This document shows, one piece after another, positions 1-5,777 of a DNA stretch of 6,466 nt. Numbering within the stretch: the stretch's first letter is position 1; each line of letters opens with the position of its first letter. Source of the DNA: Moraxellaceae bacterium (GTDB taxonomy: Bacteria; Pseudomonadota; Gammaproteobacteria; Pseudomonadales; Moraxellaceae); NCBI GenBank assembly GCA_021156385.1, contig JAJNDL010000071.1:1-6466 (forward strand), given 5' to 3'. A program made the position numbers and the translations under genes. The notes beneath the pieces are model-generated. The model did not search any database. It saw only the letters and a program-made list of their open reading frames with translations, and was not told the DNA's origin.

Positions 1-275
1 ACCAGGATCTCGTCCGGCAGGATCTTGAAGAAGGTCGCGAGTGCGCCCACCGACTGCCCGGAGAGGTTCATGTACGTGGTCGGGACGAGCAGGCGCAGGT
101 CCTGGCCTTGAACGCTGCCGCGGCCGGTGAAGCCGTGGTATTTCGGCTCATTGGCGAGGCGGATGCCGTACTTGTCGGCAAGCCGCTCCACGAACCACTG
201 GCCAGCGTTGTGCCGGGTGGCGGCGTATTCGGGGCCCGGGTTGCCGAGGCCGACGATGAGTTTGAGTCCGCTCAT
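1..275 (-). CDS. pth: Peptidyl-tRNA hydrolase, N-terminal 91 codons (runs off left edge)
   Basis: Pth cleaves the ester bond of peptidyl-tRNAs that drop off the ribosome, freeing tRNA in the cytoplasm. The reverse-strand translation starts [20 protein letters not shown] and continues [12 protein letters not shown], a close match to E. coli Pth ([27 protein letters not shown]). Asn12 and His22 match the active-site Asn10 and His20 of E. coli, and Asn70 in TTYMNLSG matches Asn68. The catalytic Asp (E. coli Asp93) would be residue 95, just outside the window, so integrity of the rest cannot be judged. The ATG at 275-273 is preceded by AAGGA five bases upstream, which supports this start. The gene lies 67 nt after rplY on the same strand, with a terminator-like hairpin between them, so it may depend on readthrough or on its own unseen promoter. 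Identity is near certain. Confidence 0.97.
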   Translation of the reverse strand, partial: MSGLKLIVGLGNPGPEYAATRHNAGQWFVERLADKYGIRLANEPKYHGFTGRGSVQGQDLRLLVPTTYMNLSGQSVGALATFFKILPDEIL

Positions 276-300
276 GGTTGTCCTTCAGTTCCCACCAATG

Positions 301-326
301 AAAAGCGGGGCCAATGCCCCGCTTTT
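301..326 (-). terminator. Intrinsic terminator-like hairpin between rplY and pth
   Basis: Bases 301-311 and 316-326 form a perfect 11-bp inverted repeat (AAAAGCGGGGC / GCCCCGCTTTT) around a 4-nt loop. The core is GC-rich and one arm ends in four T. It begins 16 nt past the rplY stop codon and ends 25 nt before the pth ATG on the minus strand. Because it is symmetrical, with A4 on one side and T4 on the other, it could act in either direction. The T tract is short, so termination may be partial, leaving some readthrough into pth. The structure is seen directly; its activity is inferred. Confidence 0.75.
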
Positions 327-342
327 CGCAGCCTCGGTCCGC

Positions 343-957
343 TTATTCGGCGGCCTTCGGCTCGTCCGATTCCACGCGCGACTTGTGCACGTTGGCGATC
401 GGCTGATCGTAGTCGTGGCCCAGTGCGAGAGAGGGGATTTCCACGTTCTTCGGCATCGTGATGTCGGAAAGGTGCAGCGTCGTACCGATGTGCACGTCCT
501 TCAGGTCCACCTCGATGTACTCGGGCAGGTTGCCCGGCAGGCAGGCCACTTCGACTTCGTTGGCCATGATGGCCAGTTCGCCGCCTTCCAGCTTCACGCC
601 CACACAAGTGTCCTGGTTCAGGAAGTGCAGGGGCACCTTCATGGTCAGCTTGTGGGTGGCATCGACGCGCAGGAAATCGGCGTGCATCGGCGTGTTCTTG
701 GCCGGGTGACGCTGCAGGGCCTTGAGCACGGCCTGCTGCGGCTGGCCATCGATGTTGATGGTCAGGATGTGGGAGTAGAAGGCTTCGGATTCGAGGGCCT
801 TGTTCAGTTCGCGCAGTTCCAGGGAAATCGACTGCGCTTCCTTGCTGCCGCCGTAGATCACGGCGGGCAGGCGGCCTTCCAGACGACGCAGGCGGCGGCT
901 CGCACCTTTCCCCGCGTCGGCACGGCCATTCGCATTGAGCGTAAAGCTAGCGGACAT
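343..957 (-). CDS. rplY: 50S ribosomal protein L25, long form (L25/general stress protein Ctc)
   Basis: L25 binds 5S rRNA in the central protuberance of the large ribosomal subunit. The 204-residue product has an N-terminal L25 domain (about 1-95) with the RNA-binding stretch KGASRRLRR (17-25), PAVIYGG (31-37) and ALQRHPAK (80-87). It is followed by the C-terminal beta domain of TL5/Ctc-type proteins (about 100-190) and an acidic tail. E. coli L25 is only 94 residues; the two-domain form is usual in Pseudomonas and many other bacteria. I chose the ATG at 957 because GGAG lies seven bases upstream and the product then begins MSASFTLNA, like family members. In-frame ATGs at 999 and 984 would add residues unlike the family and lack such a site. 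It lies 97 nt after prs, with a structured leader. Confidence 0.96.
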   Translation of the reverse strand: MSASFTLNANGRADAGKGASRRLRRLEGRLPAVIYGGSKEAQSISLELRELNKALESEAFYSHILTINIDGQPQQAVLKALQRHPAKNTPMHADFLRVDATHKLTMKVPLHFLNQDTCVGVKLEGGELAIMANEVEVACLPGNLPEYIEVDLKDVHIGTTLHLSDITMPKNVEIPSLALGHDYDQPIANVHKSRVESDEPKAAE

Positions 958-1054
958 TTTCAGTCTCCGGTTATCCGTGAACATCCTGCGACCAGACATT
1001 CACGGGTTTTCGCCGCGCGGGATTGCGCGGCAAGGCATCGCGGACGCCGGCTGC
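958..1054 (-). promoter_or_regulatory. Structured prs-rplY spacer / rplY 5' leader
   Basis: The 97-nt spacer holds two inverted repeats. The first, 1012-1018 with 1025-1031, is a perfect 7-bp GC stem (GCCGCGC / GCGCGGC) with a 6-nt loop, not followed by a T tract on the minus strand. The second, 975-981 with 999-1005, pairs CCGTGAA with TTCACGG around a 17-nt loop; it ends six bases before the GGAG ribosome-binding site of rplY. Autogenous translational repression of rplY is reported in E. coli, so a role in L25 feedback or in message processing is possible. I see no convincing 5S loop E mimic. The repeats are seen; the role is inferred. Confidence 0.4.
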
Positions 1055-2005
1055 TCAGAGCAGCTCGAACATCGCGCTGATGGATTCTTCGTTGTTGATG
1101 CGGCGTACCGTCTCGGCCAGCATCGCGGCCAGCGACACCTGGCGGATGCGGCCGCAACTGCGTGCCTCGTCCGTCAGCGGAATCGTGTCGGTGACGACCA
1201 GCTCGTCGAGTGCCGAGCCGGAAATGTTCTTGATGGCGGCGCCGGAGAGCACGGCATGCGTGCAGTAGGCCATCACGCGGCGGGCGCCGTGTTCCTTCAG
1301 TGCGGCGGCGGCCTTGCACAGGGTGCCGGCGGTGTCGACCATGTCGTCGACGATCACGCAGTCGCGGCCCTTCACCTCGCCGATGATGTGCATCACCTGC
1401 GATTCGTTGGCCTTGGGGCGGCGCTTGTCGATGATGGCGAGGTCGGCATCGTCGAGTTGCTTGGCCACGGCGCGGGCGCGCACCACGCCGCCGACGTCGG
1501 GCGAGACCACCATGACGTTGTCATAGTTTTGCTTCACGAGATCGGCGAGCAGCACCGGCGAGGCATAGATGTTGTCGACAGGAATGTCGAAGAAGCCCTG
1601 GATCTGGTCGGCGTGCAGGTCGACGGTGAGCACGCGGTCGATGCCGACCGTGGTCAGCATGTCTGCCACCACCTTGGCGGTGATGGGCACGCGCGCGGAA
1701 CGCGGGCGACGGTCCTGGCGGGCGTAGCCGAAGTACGGAATCACCGCGGTGATGCGGCCGGCCGAGGAGCGGCGCAGCGCATCGGCCATCACGATGAGTT
1801 CCATCAGGTTGTCGTTGGTGGGTGCGCAAGTGGACTGCAGCAGGAAGACGTCCTTGCCGCGCACGTTCTCGTTGATCTCGACCTGGATTTCGCCGTCGGA
1901 GAAGCGGCCCACGTGCGCATCGCCGAGCGCGATGTGCAGCTGGCTGGCGACCTTGCGGGCGAGTTCGGGAGTCGCGTTACCGGTGAAGAGGACCAGGTTG
2001 GGCAT
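1055..2005 (-). CDS. prs: Ribose-phosphate pyrophosphokinase (PRPP synthetase)
   Basis: Prs transfers pyrophosphate from ATP to ribose 5-phosphate, giving PRPP for purine, pyrimidine, NAD, histidine and tryptophan synthesis in the cytoplasm. The 316-residue product is almost the length of E. coli Prs (315) and similar throughout. Visible landmarks are FSDGE (35-39), [13 protein letters not shown] (58-70), the ATP-site RQDRR (96-100), [11 protein letters not shown] with catalytic His131 (129-139), the flexible-loop KRRPKAN with Lys194 and Arg196 (194-200), the ribose-5-phosphate/PRPP loop [11 protein letters not shown] (219-229), and the typical NEESISAMF near the C terminus. All key residues are present. 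The ATG at 2005 gives the conserved N terminus, but the bases before it hold only a weak ribosome-binding site. It lies 119 nt downstream of tRNA-Gln and 97 nt upstream of rplY. No PurR-type operator like that of E. coli prs is evident. Confidence 0.98.
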   Translation of the reverse strand: MPNLVLFTGNATPELARKVASQLHIALGDAHVGRFSDGEIQVEINENVRGKDVFLLQSTCAPTNDNLMELIVMADALRRSSAGRITAVIPYFGYARQDRRPRSARVPITAKVVADMLTTVGIDRVLTVDLHADQIQGFFDIPVDNIYASPVLLADLVKQNYDNVMVVSPDVGGVVRARAVAKQLDDADLAIIDKRRPKANESQVMHIIGEVKGRDCVIVDDMVDTAGTLCKAAAALKEHGARRVMAYCTHAVLSGAAIKNISGSALDELVVTDTIPLTDEARSCGRIRQVSLAAMLAETVRRINNEESISAMFELL

Positions 2006-2124
2006 GATGGCGGCCAGCGTGTGTCAAAAACGGTTCGAACGGTTGTGGCGGTTTTTCTGACGCCGCCGGCGCGACGTGATCGGCGTCGTGCATGTTCCGT
2101 CGCAACGGAACGTCTACTTGTTGA
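2006..2124 (-). promoter_or_regulatory. tRNA-Gln to prs spacer / prs leader with inverted repeats
   Basis: This 119-nt spacer carries a perfect 7-bp hairpin (2094-2100 with 2105-2111, GTTCCGT / ACGGAAC, 4-nt loop) 13 nt after the tRNA 3' end. Nearer prs, AACGGTT is repeated directly at 2029-2035 and 2038-2044 around the palindrome GTTCGAAC (2033-2040), flanked by AAAAAC (2026-2031) and GTTTTT (2051-2056). None is a textbook terminator on the minus strand. The first hairpin may mark the processing boundary between tRNA and prs message; the second cluster could be an operator or weak structure. Both roles are guesses. Confidence 0.3.
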
Positions 2125-2199
2125 TGGCAGGGGCGGCTGGATTCGAACCAACGCATGGCGGGATCAAAACCCGCTGCCTTACCGCTTGGCGACGCCCCT
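2125..2199 (-). tRNA. tRNA-Gln, anticodon UUG
   Basis: The reverse strand folds into a 75-nt tRNA very like E. coli tRNA-Gln. The acceptor stem is AGGGGCG / CGCCCCT, with the weak A1-U72 first pair and G73 discriminator expected for glutaminyl-tRNA synthetase. The D arm reads CGCCAAGCGGTAAGGCA as in other tRNA-Gln. The anticodon stem GCGGG/CCCGC closes the seven-base loop TTTTGAT with anticodon TTG. The T stem GTTGG/CCAGC contains one U-G wobble and closes TTCGAAT. CCA is encoded at 2127-2125. It lies between ispE (92 nt upstream) and prs (119 nt downstream) on the same strand, an arrangement known in Pseudomonas, so it is probably cut from a mixed mRNA-tRNA transcript by RNase P and 3' nucleases. 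Confidence 0.97.
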
Positions 2200-2291
2200 G
2201 TAACCTGCTGCTTTTCTTCACGGCGATGAAGAAAGCGGAGAGGGCATTTTCCTGCCTCTCGCCCGGATGCAACCGGGAGAATTCTTGTTGA
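2200..2291 (-). other. ispE to tRNA-Gln spacer with three successive inverted repeats
   Basis: Three potential hairpins fill the 92 nt between the ispE stop and the tRNA 5' end: CCCGG / CCGGG at 2262-2266 and 2273-2277; GAGAGG / CCTCTC at 2238-2243 and 2255-2260 (extendable to 8 bp with a one-base bulge); and an 8-bp TTTCTTCA / TGAAGAAA at 2213-2220 and 2227-2234. None is followed by a T tract on the minus strand, so they look more like RNA stabilising or processing structures at the ispE 3' end than intrinsic terminators. I find no convincing -35/-10 pair for a separate tRNA promoter. Confidence 0.4.
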
Positions 2292-3146
2292 TTAACCGAG
2301 CGCCGCGAGCGCGGTATGAGCCGGTGAGCGATTCACGCCACGGGCAACGAAACCGGGGATCGGGCTTTGCGCCAGCAGGGCTTCCGCGGTGGCCCGGTCG
2401 GGACAGTCGAGAAAGCAGCAGGCGCCGGTTCCGGTCATGCGCGCGTGGCCGTGAAGAGAGAGCCAATCCAGCGCCGCAGTGACCTCGGGAGACAGCGTCC
2501 TGACCACGTTTTCGCAGTCATTTCGCAGGGTTGAACCACCCCCTCCCGCGAGAAAGGCGGCTACTGTAATTGCGGGGGTATGACGTGTCAATTGCGGGTG
2601 CCGGAACACGTCCGCGGTGCTGATGTGGGCCCTCGGCGTGAGCACGAGGAAGCAGTTTTCCGGAATCTCGACGGGCGTCAGCTGCTCGCCGACACCCTCT
2701 GCCCAGGCGGCGCGGCCGCGGACGAAAACCGGCACGTCGGCACCCAGGGCGAGGCCGAGTTCGGCCAGGCGGTCTTCTGCGAGTCCGAGGCTCCAGAGTT
2801 TGTTCAGGCCGAGCAGGGTGGTCGCCGCATCCGAGGAGCCGCCGCCGATGCCGCCGCCCATGGGCAGGCGCTTGTCGAGCACGATGTCGGCACCGAGGCG
2901 GCAGCCGGTCGCTTCGCGCAGCAGGCGGGCGGCACGCAGGACCAGGTTGCTGTCGGCCGGTATGCTGGGCAGCTCGGGCAGCAGGGTAAGGTCGCCATCG
3001 GCGCGCAGGGCGAAGTGCAGGGTGTCGGCATGGTCCAGGAACTGGAAGACGGTTTGCAGCAGGTGGTAGCCGTCCGGCCGGCGCCCGGTGATGTGCAGGA
3101 AGAGGTTGAGCTTGGCCGGGGCCGGCAGGCTGAAGGCTGCGGTCAC
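2292..3146 (-). CDS. ispE: 4-diphosphocytidyl-2-C-methyl-D-erythritol kinase (GTG start)
   Basis: IspE, a GHMP-family kinase, phosphorylates the 2-hydroxyl of CDP-methylerythritol with ATP, the fourth step of the MEP route to isopentenyl diphosphate, in the cytoplasm. The product is 284 residues (E. coli 283). It shows PAPAKLNLFLHI with catalytic Lys12, RPDGYHLLQTVF (23-34), the ATP loop PMGGGIGGGSSDAA (95-108), GADVPVF with catalytic Asp137 (135-141), NDCENVV (209-215) and the C-terminal MTGTGACCF (237-245). All key residues are present. The reading frame stays open up to an ATG at 3293, but that start would add 49 residues overlapping lolB. The GTG at 3146-3144 gives the family N terminus, has GGAG eight bases upstream, and overlaps the lolB TGA as GTGA, implying translational coupling. 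Identity is secure and the start very likely. Confidence 0.96.
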   Translation of the reverse strand: MTAAFSLPAPAKLNLFLHITGRRPDGYHLLQTVFQFLDHADTLHFALRADGDLTLLPELPSIPADSNLVLRAARLLREATGCRLGADIVLDKRLPMGGGIGGGSSDAATTLLGLNKLWSLGLAEDRLAELGLALGADVPVFVRGRAAWAEGVGEQLTPVEIPENCFLVLTPRAHISTADVFRHPQLTRHTPAITVAAFLAGGGGSTLRNDCENVVRTLSPEVTAALDWLSLHGHARMTGTGACCFLDCPDRATAEALLAQSPIPGFVARGVNRSPAHTALAALG

Positions 3147-3772
3147 AGCGCCGGCTCCGGTACGGCGGGACCTTCGGCAGTAGTCGTCATCGGCCCGATG
3201 TCGAGGCGCCAGAGGCCGATGACCACCGTGGCCTGCCCCTCGGGCCCTTTCAGGCTGAGGCGGCGCGGCAGGTTGGGCGCCTCCTGGCTCCACTCCAGGT
3301 AGTCGATGGTCCAGCCGGCTTCTTTTATCTGCAGCAGCTTGCCTTCCGGGTTGCGGACGACTTCCGCGGCGGGGGTGGCGGGCTCGGCCTTCAGCCAGTG
3401 CAGGGCATGGGAGACGGGAGCCTGGTGCCGGGTCGTCATTTCCAGGAGCTCTTCAAGTGAGCTGGCACTGACTTCTTTGTCCAGGTTGTCGGCCGTGAGC
3501 TTTACCAGGCCGGGCTGGCCATGCAGCTCGGCGCGGCCCAGGCCCAGCGGGCCGCGGACGACGATCTGGTAGGCGGGACCGCTCTGCGTCCAGGTGAAGT
3601 AGATGTTGGTGCCGCGTTCGGCCGTGCGTACGGCGGCCTTGCCCTCGGCCTCCCAGTGCTCGGGCAGGGCGGGATTGGTCCACACCGTGACGGGGCGGGT
3701 CGCGCAGGCTGAGACCAGCAGGGTGGCGGCCAGCGCGGCGGCCGGCCGCCAGGAACGGAGGAGGGCAGGCAA
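3143..3772 (-). CDS. lolB: Outer-membrane lipoprotein receptor LolB (TTG start)
   Basis: LolB accepts lipoproteins from periplasmic LolA and inserts them into the inner leaflet of the outer membrane. The frame stays open upstream into the preceding gene, but a TTG at 3772-3770 has AGGAG six bases upstream, overlapping the previous stop codon (TGAGGAG). It gives a 209-residue product, against 207 in E. coli. The N terminus is then a lipoprotein signal peptide with lipobox LVSAC and acylated Cys23; the next residue is Ala, not the inner-membrane-retention Asp. The mature part follows the LolB pattern: EAEGKAAVR (41-49), NIYFTWTQSGPAYQIVV (56-72), PLGLGRAELHGQPG (75-88), GWTIDYLEW (153-161). By alignment, Leu76 in PLG matches the exposed-loop Leu68 of mature E. 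coli LolB needed for insertion. It sits 10 nt after the TPR lipoprotein gene and overlaps ispE by 4 nt. Confidence 0.94.
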   Translation of the reverse strand: MPALLRSWRPAAALAATLLVSACATRPVTVWTNPALPEHWEAEGKAAVRTAERGTNIYFTWTQSGPAYQIVVRGPLGLGRAELHGQPGLVKLTADNLDKEVSASSLEELLEMTTRHQAPVSHALHWLKAEPATPAAEVVRNPEGKLLQIKEAGWTIDYLEWSQEAPNLPRRLSLKGPEGQATVVIGLWRLDIGPMTTTAEGPAVPEPAL

Positions 3773-3782
3773 GCGGGTCTCC

Positions 3783-5510
3783 TCAGGACGGATCGAGACG
3801 CTGGCGGGTGCGCGGGATGTGCAGGCTGCGAGGATGCTGGCGCAGGGCCTCGGCCCAGATGCGACGGGCTTCCTCGCGGTGGCCCAGCACCCACAGGACC
3901 TCGCCGAGATGGGCAGCGATCTCGTCATCCGGGAAGAGCGCATAGGCCTTGCGCAGCTCGATCAGGGCGCCGGCGCGGTCGCCACGCTTGAACTTGACCC
4001 AGCCCAGGCTGTCGATGATGGCGGGATCGTCGGGCTTGAGGTCGATGGCACGGCGGATGTAGGCCTCGGCCTCGTCGAGGCGGGTGGTACGGTCCGCCAG
4101 CGTGTAGCCGAGCGCATTGAGGGCGGTGGGATTGTCGGGCTCGTAGCGCAGCACTTCGCGCATGTCGGCCTCGAAGTTGTCCAGGCGGTTGAGCCGCTCC
4201 GCGACCATGGCGCGGCTGAGCAACAGTTGCGCATTGCCCGGCTGCTCCTTGATGGCGGTAGTGAGCAGGTCCCAGGCCGACTGGGCCTGTTCGCTCTCGT
4301 TGAGCAGCTCGGCCTCGAGCTGGTAGAGCGCCACCTTCAGCTCGGGGGTCTGGGCACGGGCCTGGGCAAGGCGGCTGCGCGCTTCGGCGGTATTGCCCGC
4401 GGTGGCGAGCAGGCGGGAAATCTCGGCCAGCGCCGGCAGGTACTGGTTGCCGGGCTGCACGCTTTCGAAATGCCGGATGGCGTCGGCCGTGCGCTTCTGG
4501 CGCACTGCCAGCATGCCGAGGAAATAGCGTGCCTCGTCGCCCAGCATTTCGCTGTCCTGCAGGGTTTCCAGCTCACGCAGGGCGACATCGTCGTGATGGT
4601 TCTCGAGCGCGACCAGGGCCAGGTTGAGGCGCAGCGATTCGTCGTCGGGCGTGCGCTGCACCAAGGCCTGGAACTCGGTCTCGGCGCCGTTGAGGTCGCC
4701 GGCGCGGATCAGCGCGCGGCCCAGGTTGAGGCGCAGGCTGTGGCTGTCCGGGTTGCGCTGGGTGGCGCCGCGCAGCAGGTCGGCCGCTTCCTTGCTGCGG
4801 CTGAGCTCGGTCAGCATCTTCGCCTGCAGCAGGGTGAGGTGGACGCTGTCCGGGCGCTGCTGGCGTGCCGCCGAGGCAATGGCGAGCGCTTCCGCGGGCT
4901 TGCCGCTCTGCGCCTTGAGCAGGGCCTGGCCGAACAGCAGGTAGGGATTGTCCGGATGCGAGCGGGCCAGCTCACCCAGACGGACGAAGAGCTGGTCACG
5001 GTCGGCCTGGCTGGAGGGGCTGGCTGCCAGGAAGAGCTGCTCGAAGTCTGCCTCGGGCTGCAGGGCCAGCAGGCGGTTGAGGGCAGGAATGGCGACATCG
5101 AACTGGCGTGCGCGCAGGCTGTTCAGCGCCAGCAGGAACCAGGCTTCGGAAGCCTCGGGGGCGACCTGGGTCCAGAGCCGGGACATCTCCAGGCTCTCGG
5201 GCTGGTTCAGGATCTGGGCGATGGTGGTGGCGCGGCCAACGACCCCGGGGTCGCGGGTCGCACGCGCCTGCTGCACGTAGTTGCCCAAGGCCAGGTTGGG
5301 TTGCTGGCGCAGGGCGGCCAGTTCGGCCGTCAGCAGGGCCTCCAGGGTCGCTCCCGGGAACGGCCGGTAAACCGGCTCCGGGGCTGATGCCGGAGCGGCC
5401 GGCTGGGGAGCCGCTGCGACAGGCGTCGCCGGCTGTATGGTCGCGGCCGGGCGCACCGCACAGGCGGCGAGCATCGGGAGCAGGAGGCAGGCGAAAAAGC
5501 GATGTGGCAT
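3783..5510 (-). CDS. Tetratricopeptide-repeat outer-membrane lipoprotein, LbcA-like
   Basis: The 575-residue product begins with a short lipoprotein signal ending in LAAC (acylated Cys17; Ala at +2 fits outer-membrane sorting). An Ala/Pro-rich linker follows (about 20-50), then helical TPR-type repeats to the end. The clearest repeats are near 222-289 (e.g. GRALIRAGDLNGAETEF) and 462-562 (ALGYTLADRTTRLDEAEAYI; SLGWVKFKRGDRAGALIELR; GEVLWVLGHREEARRIWAEA). TPRs bind other proteins; there is no sign of an enzyme. The locus position, divergent from hemA and just before lolB, is that of P. aeruginosa PA4667 (LbcA), the lipoprotein partner of protease CtpA that controls peptidoglycan cross-link hydrolases. 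That function is inferred from family and synteny; ctpA is not in the window. The ATG at 5510 has no evident Shine-Dalgarno, only a CTAATTAG palindrome at that distance. Its product would be a substrate of the adjacent LolB. Confidence 0.9.
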   Translation of the reverse strand: MPHRFFACLLLPMLAACAVRPAATIQPATPVAAAPQPAAPASAPEPVYRPFPGATLEALLTAELAALRQQPNLALGNYVQQARATRDPGVVGRATTIAQILNQPESLEMSRLWTQVAPEASEAWFLLALNSLRARQFDVAIPALNRLLALQPEADFEQLFLAASPSSQADRDQLFVRLGELARSHPDNPYLLFGQALLKAQSGKPAEALAIASAARQQRPDSVHLTLLQAKMLTELSRSKEAADLLRGATQRNPDSHSLRLNLGRALIRAGDLNGAETEFQALVQRTPDDESLRLNLALVALENHHDDVALRELETLQDSEMLGDEARYFLGMLAVRQKRTADAIRHFESVQPGNQYLPALAEISRLLATAGNTAEARSRLAQARAQTPELKVALYQLEAELLNESEQAQSAWDLLTTAIKEQPGNAQLLLSRAMVAERLNRLDNFEADMREVLRYEPDNPTALNALGYTLADRTTRLDEAEAYIRRAIDLKPDDPAIIDSLGWVKFKRGDRAGALIELRKAYALFPDDEIAAHLGEVLWVLGHREEARRIWAEALRQHPRSLHIPRTRQRLDPS

Positions 5511-5777
5511 GACAGCTAATTAGTTGGTGACTTCTGAAAGCTCTGTGGGGCCATCTTGGCAAAAAAGCCACGCCCCTGCCATGGAAGCCGTGTCACAGGC
5601 GGGTAGTTCTGTCGGCGCAACGGCTCGGGCATCCGGTTTGTCTTTGCCAGGCCTATCCCGCAAAATCCGCTTCCTTTCCAGCCAGCCCTGCATTCTGCTT
5701 CCGGAGATATCCGTCCCGGCCCTGCGGCAGGAGGGCGGCAGGCCGCGGTTCAGGCAACTTCACCACACGGGTCAGGC
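5511..5777. promoter_or_regulatory. Divergent intergenic region between the TPR lipoprotein gene and hemA
   Basis: This 267-nt region separates the outward-facing lipoprotein operon and hemA and must hold promoters for both unless transcription enters from outside. Visible items are the perfect palindrome CTAATTAG at 5516-5523, just upstream of the lipoprotein ATG; a short stem TGGC-A6-GCCA at 5557-5570; and a candidate hemA promoter, listed separately. I see no convincing sigma-70 promoter for the minus-strand operon. I find no coding gene here; a plus-strand open frame beginning at 5524 merely runs into hemA in another frame. Confidence 0.6.
5638..5666 (+). promoter_or_regulatory. Candidate sigma-70 promoter for hemA
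   Basis: TTGTCT at 5638-5643 (4 of 6 matches to TTGACA) and CAAAAT at 5661-5666 (4 of 6 to TATAAT) are separated by 17 bp. Transcription would start near 5673, leaving a leader of about 105 nt before the hemA ATG. This is an eye-found weak match in an otherwise GC-rich region, with no other support. Confidence 0.3.

Noticed and set aside
127..1080. A 317-codon open frame on the plus strand opposite pth and rplY
   Set aside because: It spans two real genes, the terminator hairpin and their spacer. It has no family resemblance and is a composition artefact.
2022..2027. Perfect -35 hexamer TTGACA on the minus strand just upstream of prs
   Set aside because: At 17 bp spacing the -10 position (1999-2004) reads TGCCCA and lies inside the prs start region, so it cannot drive prs expression from its own start codon.
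2125..2199. tRNA-Gln as a possible integration site (attB)
   Set aside because: No integrase gene and no repeated copy of the tRNA 3' end is visible in the window; the flanks are ordinary housekeeping genes.
935..2203. A 422-codon open frame on the plus strand opposite prs and the tRNA
   Set aside because: The translation is rich in His, Asp, Val and Gly, the usual mirror image of a GC-rich coding strand, and it runs through the tRNA complement. prs on the minus strand is complete and conserved along its length.
2262..2277. CCCGG / CCGGG hairpin after ispE as an intrinsic terminator
   Set aside because: It is a 5-bp stem with no T tract on the minus strand; kept only as part of the structured spacer.
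2580..3302. A 240-codon open frame on the plus strand opposite ispE
   Set aside because: ispE on the minus strand carries all kinase motifs; the plus-strand translation is low-complexity and unrecognisable.
3603..5387. A 594-codon open frame on the plus strand opposite the TPR lipoprotein gene
   Set aside because: It is antisense to a clear TPR protein with a lipoprotein signal. Its translation is low-complexity (Gln, Gly, Leu, Ala, Val, Arg) with no recognisable domain. High GC at third codon positions removes stops from the opposite strand.
5557..5570. TGGC-A6-GCCA hairpin in the divergent region as a terminator
   Set aside because: The stem is only 4 bp with the A/T run in the loop instead of after the stem, and no gene ends here on either strand.
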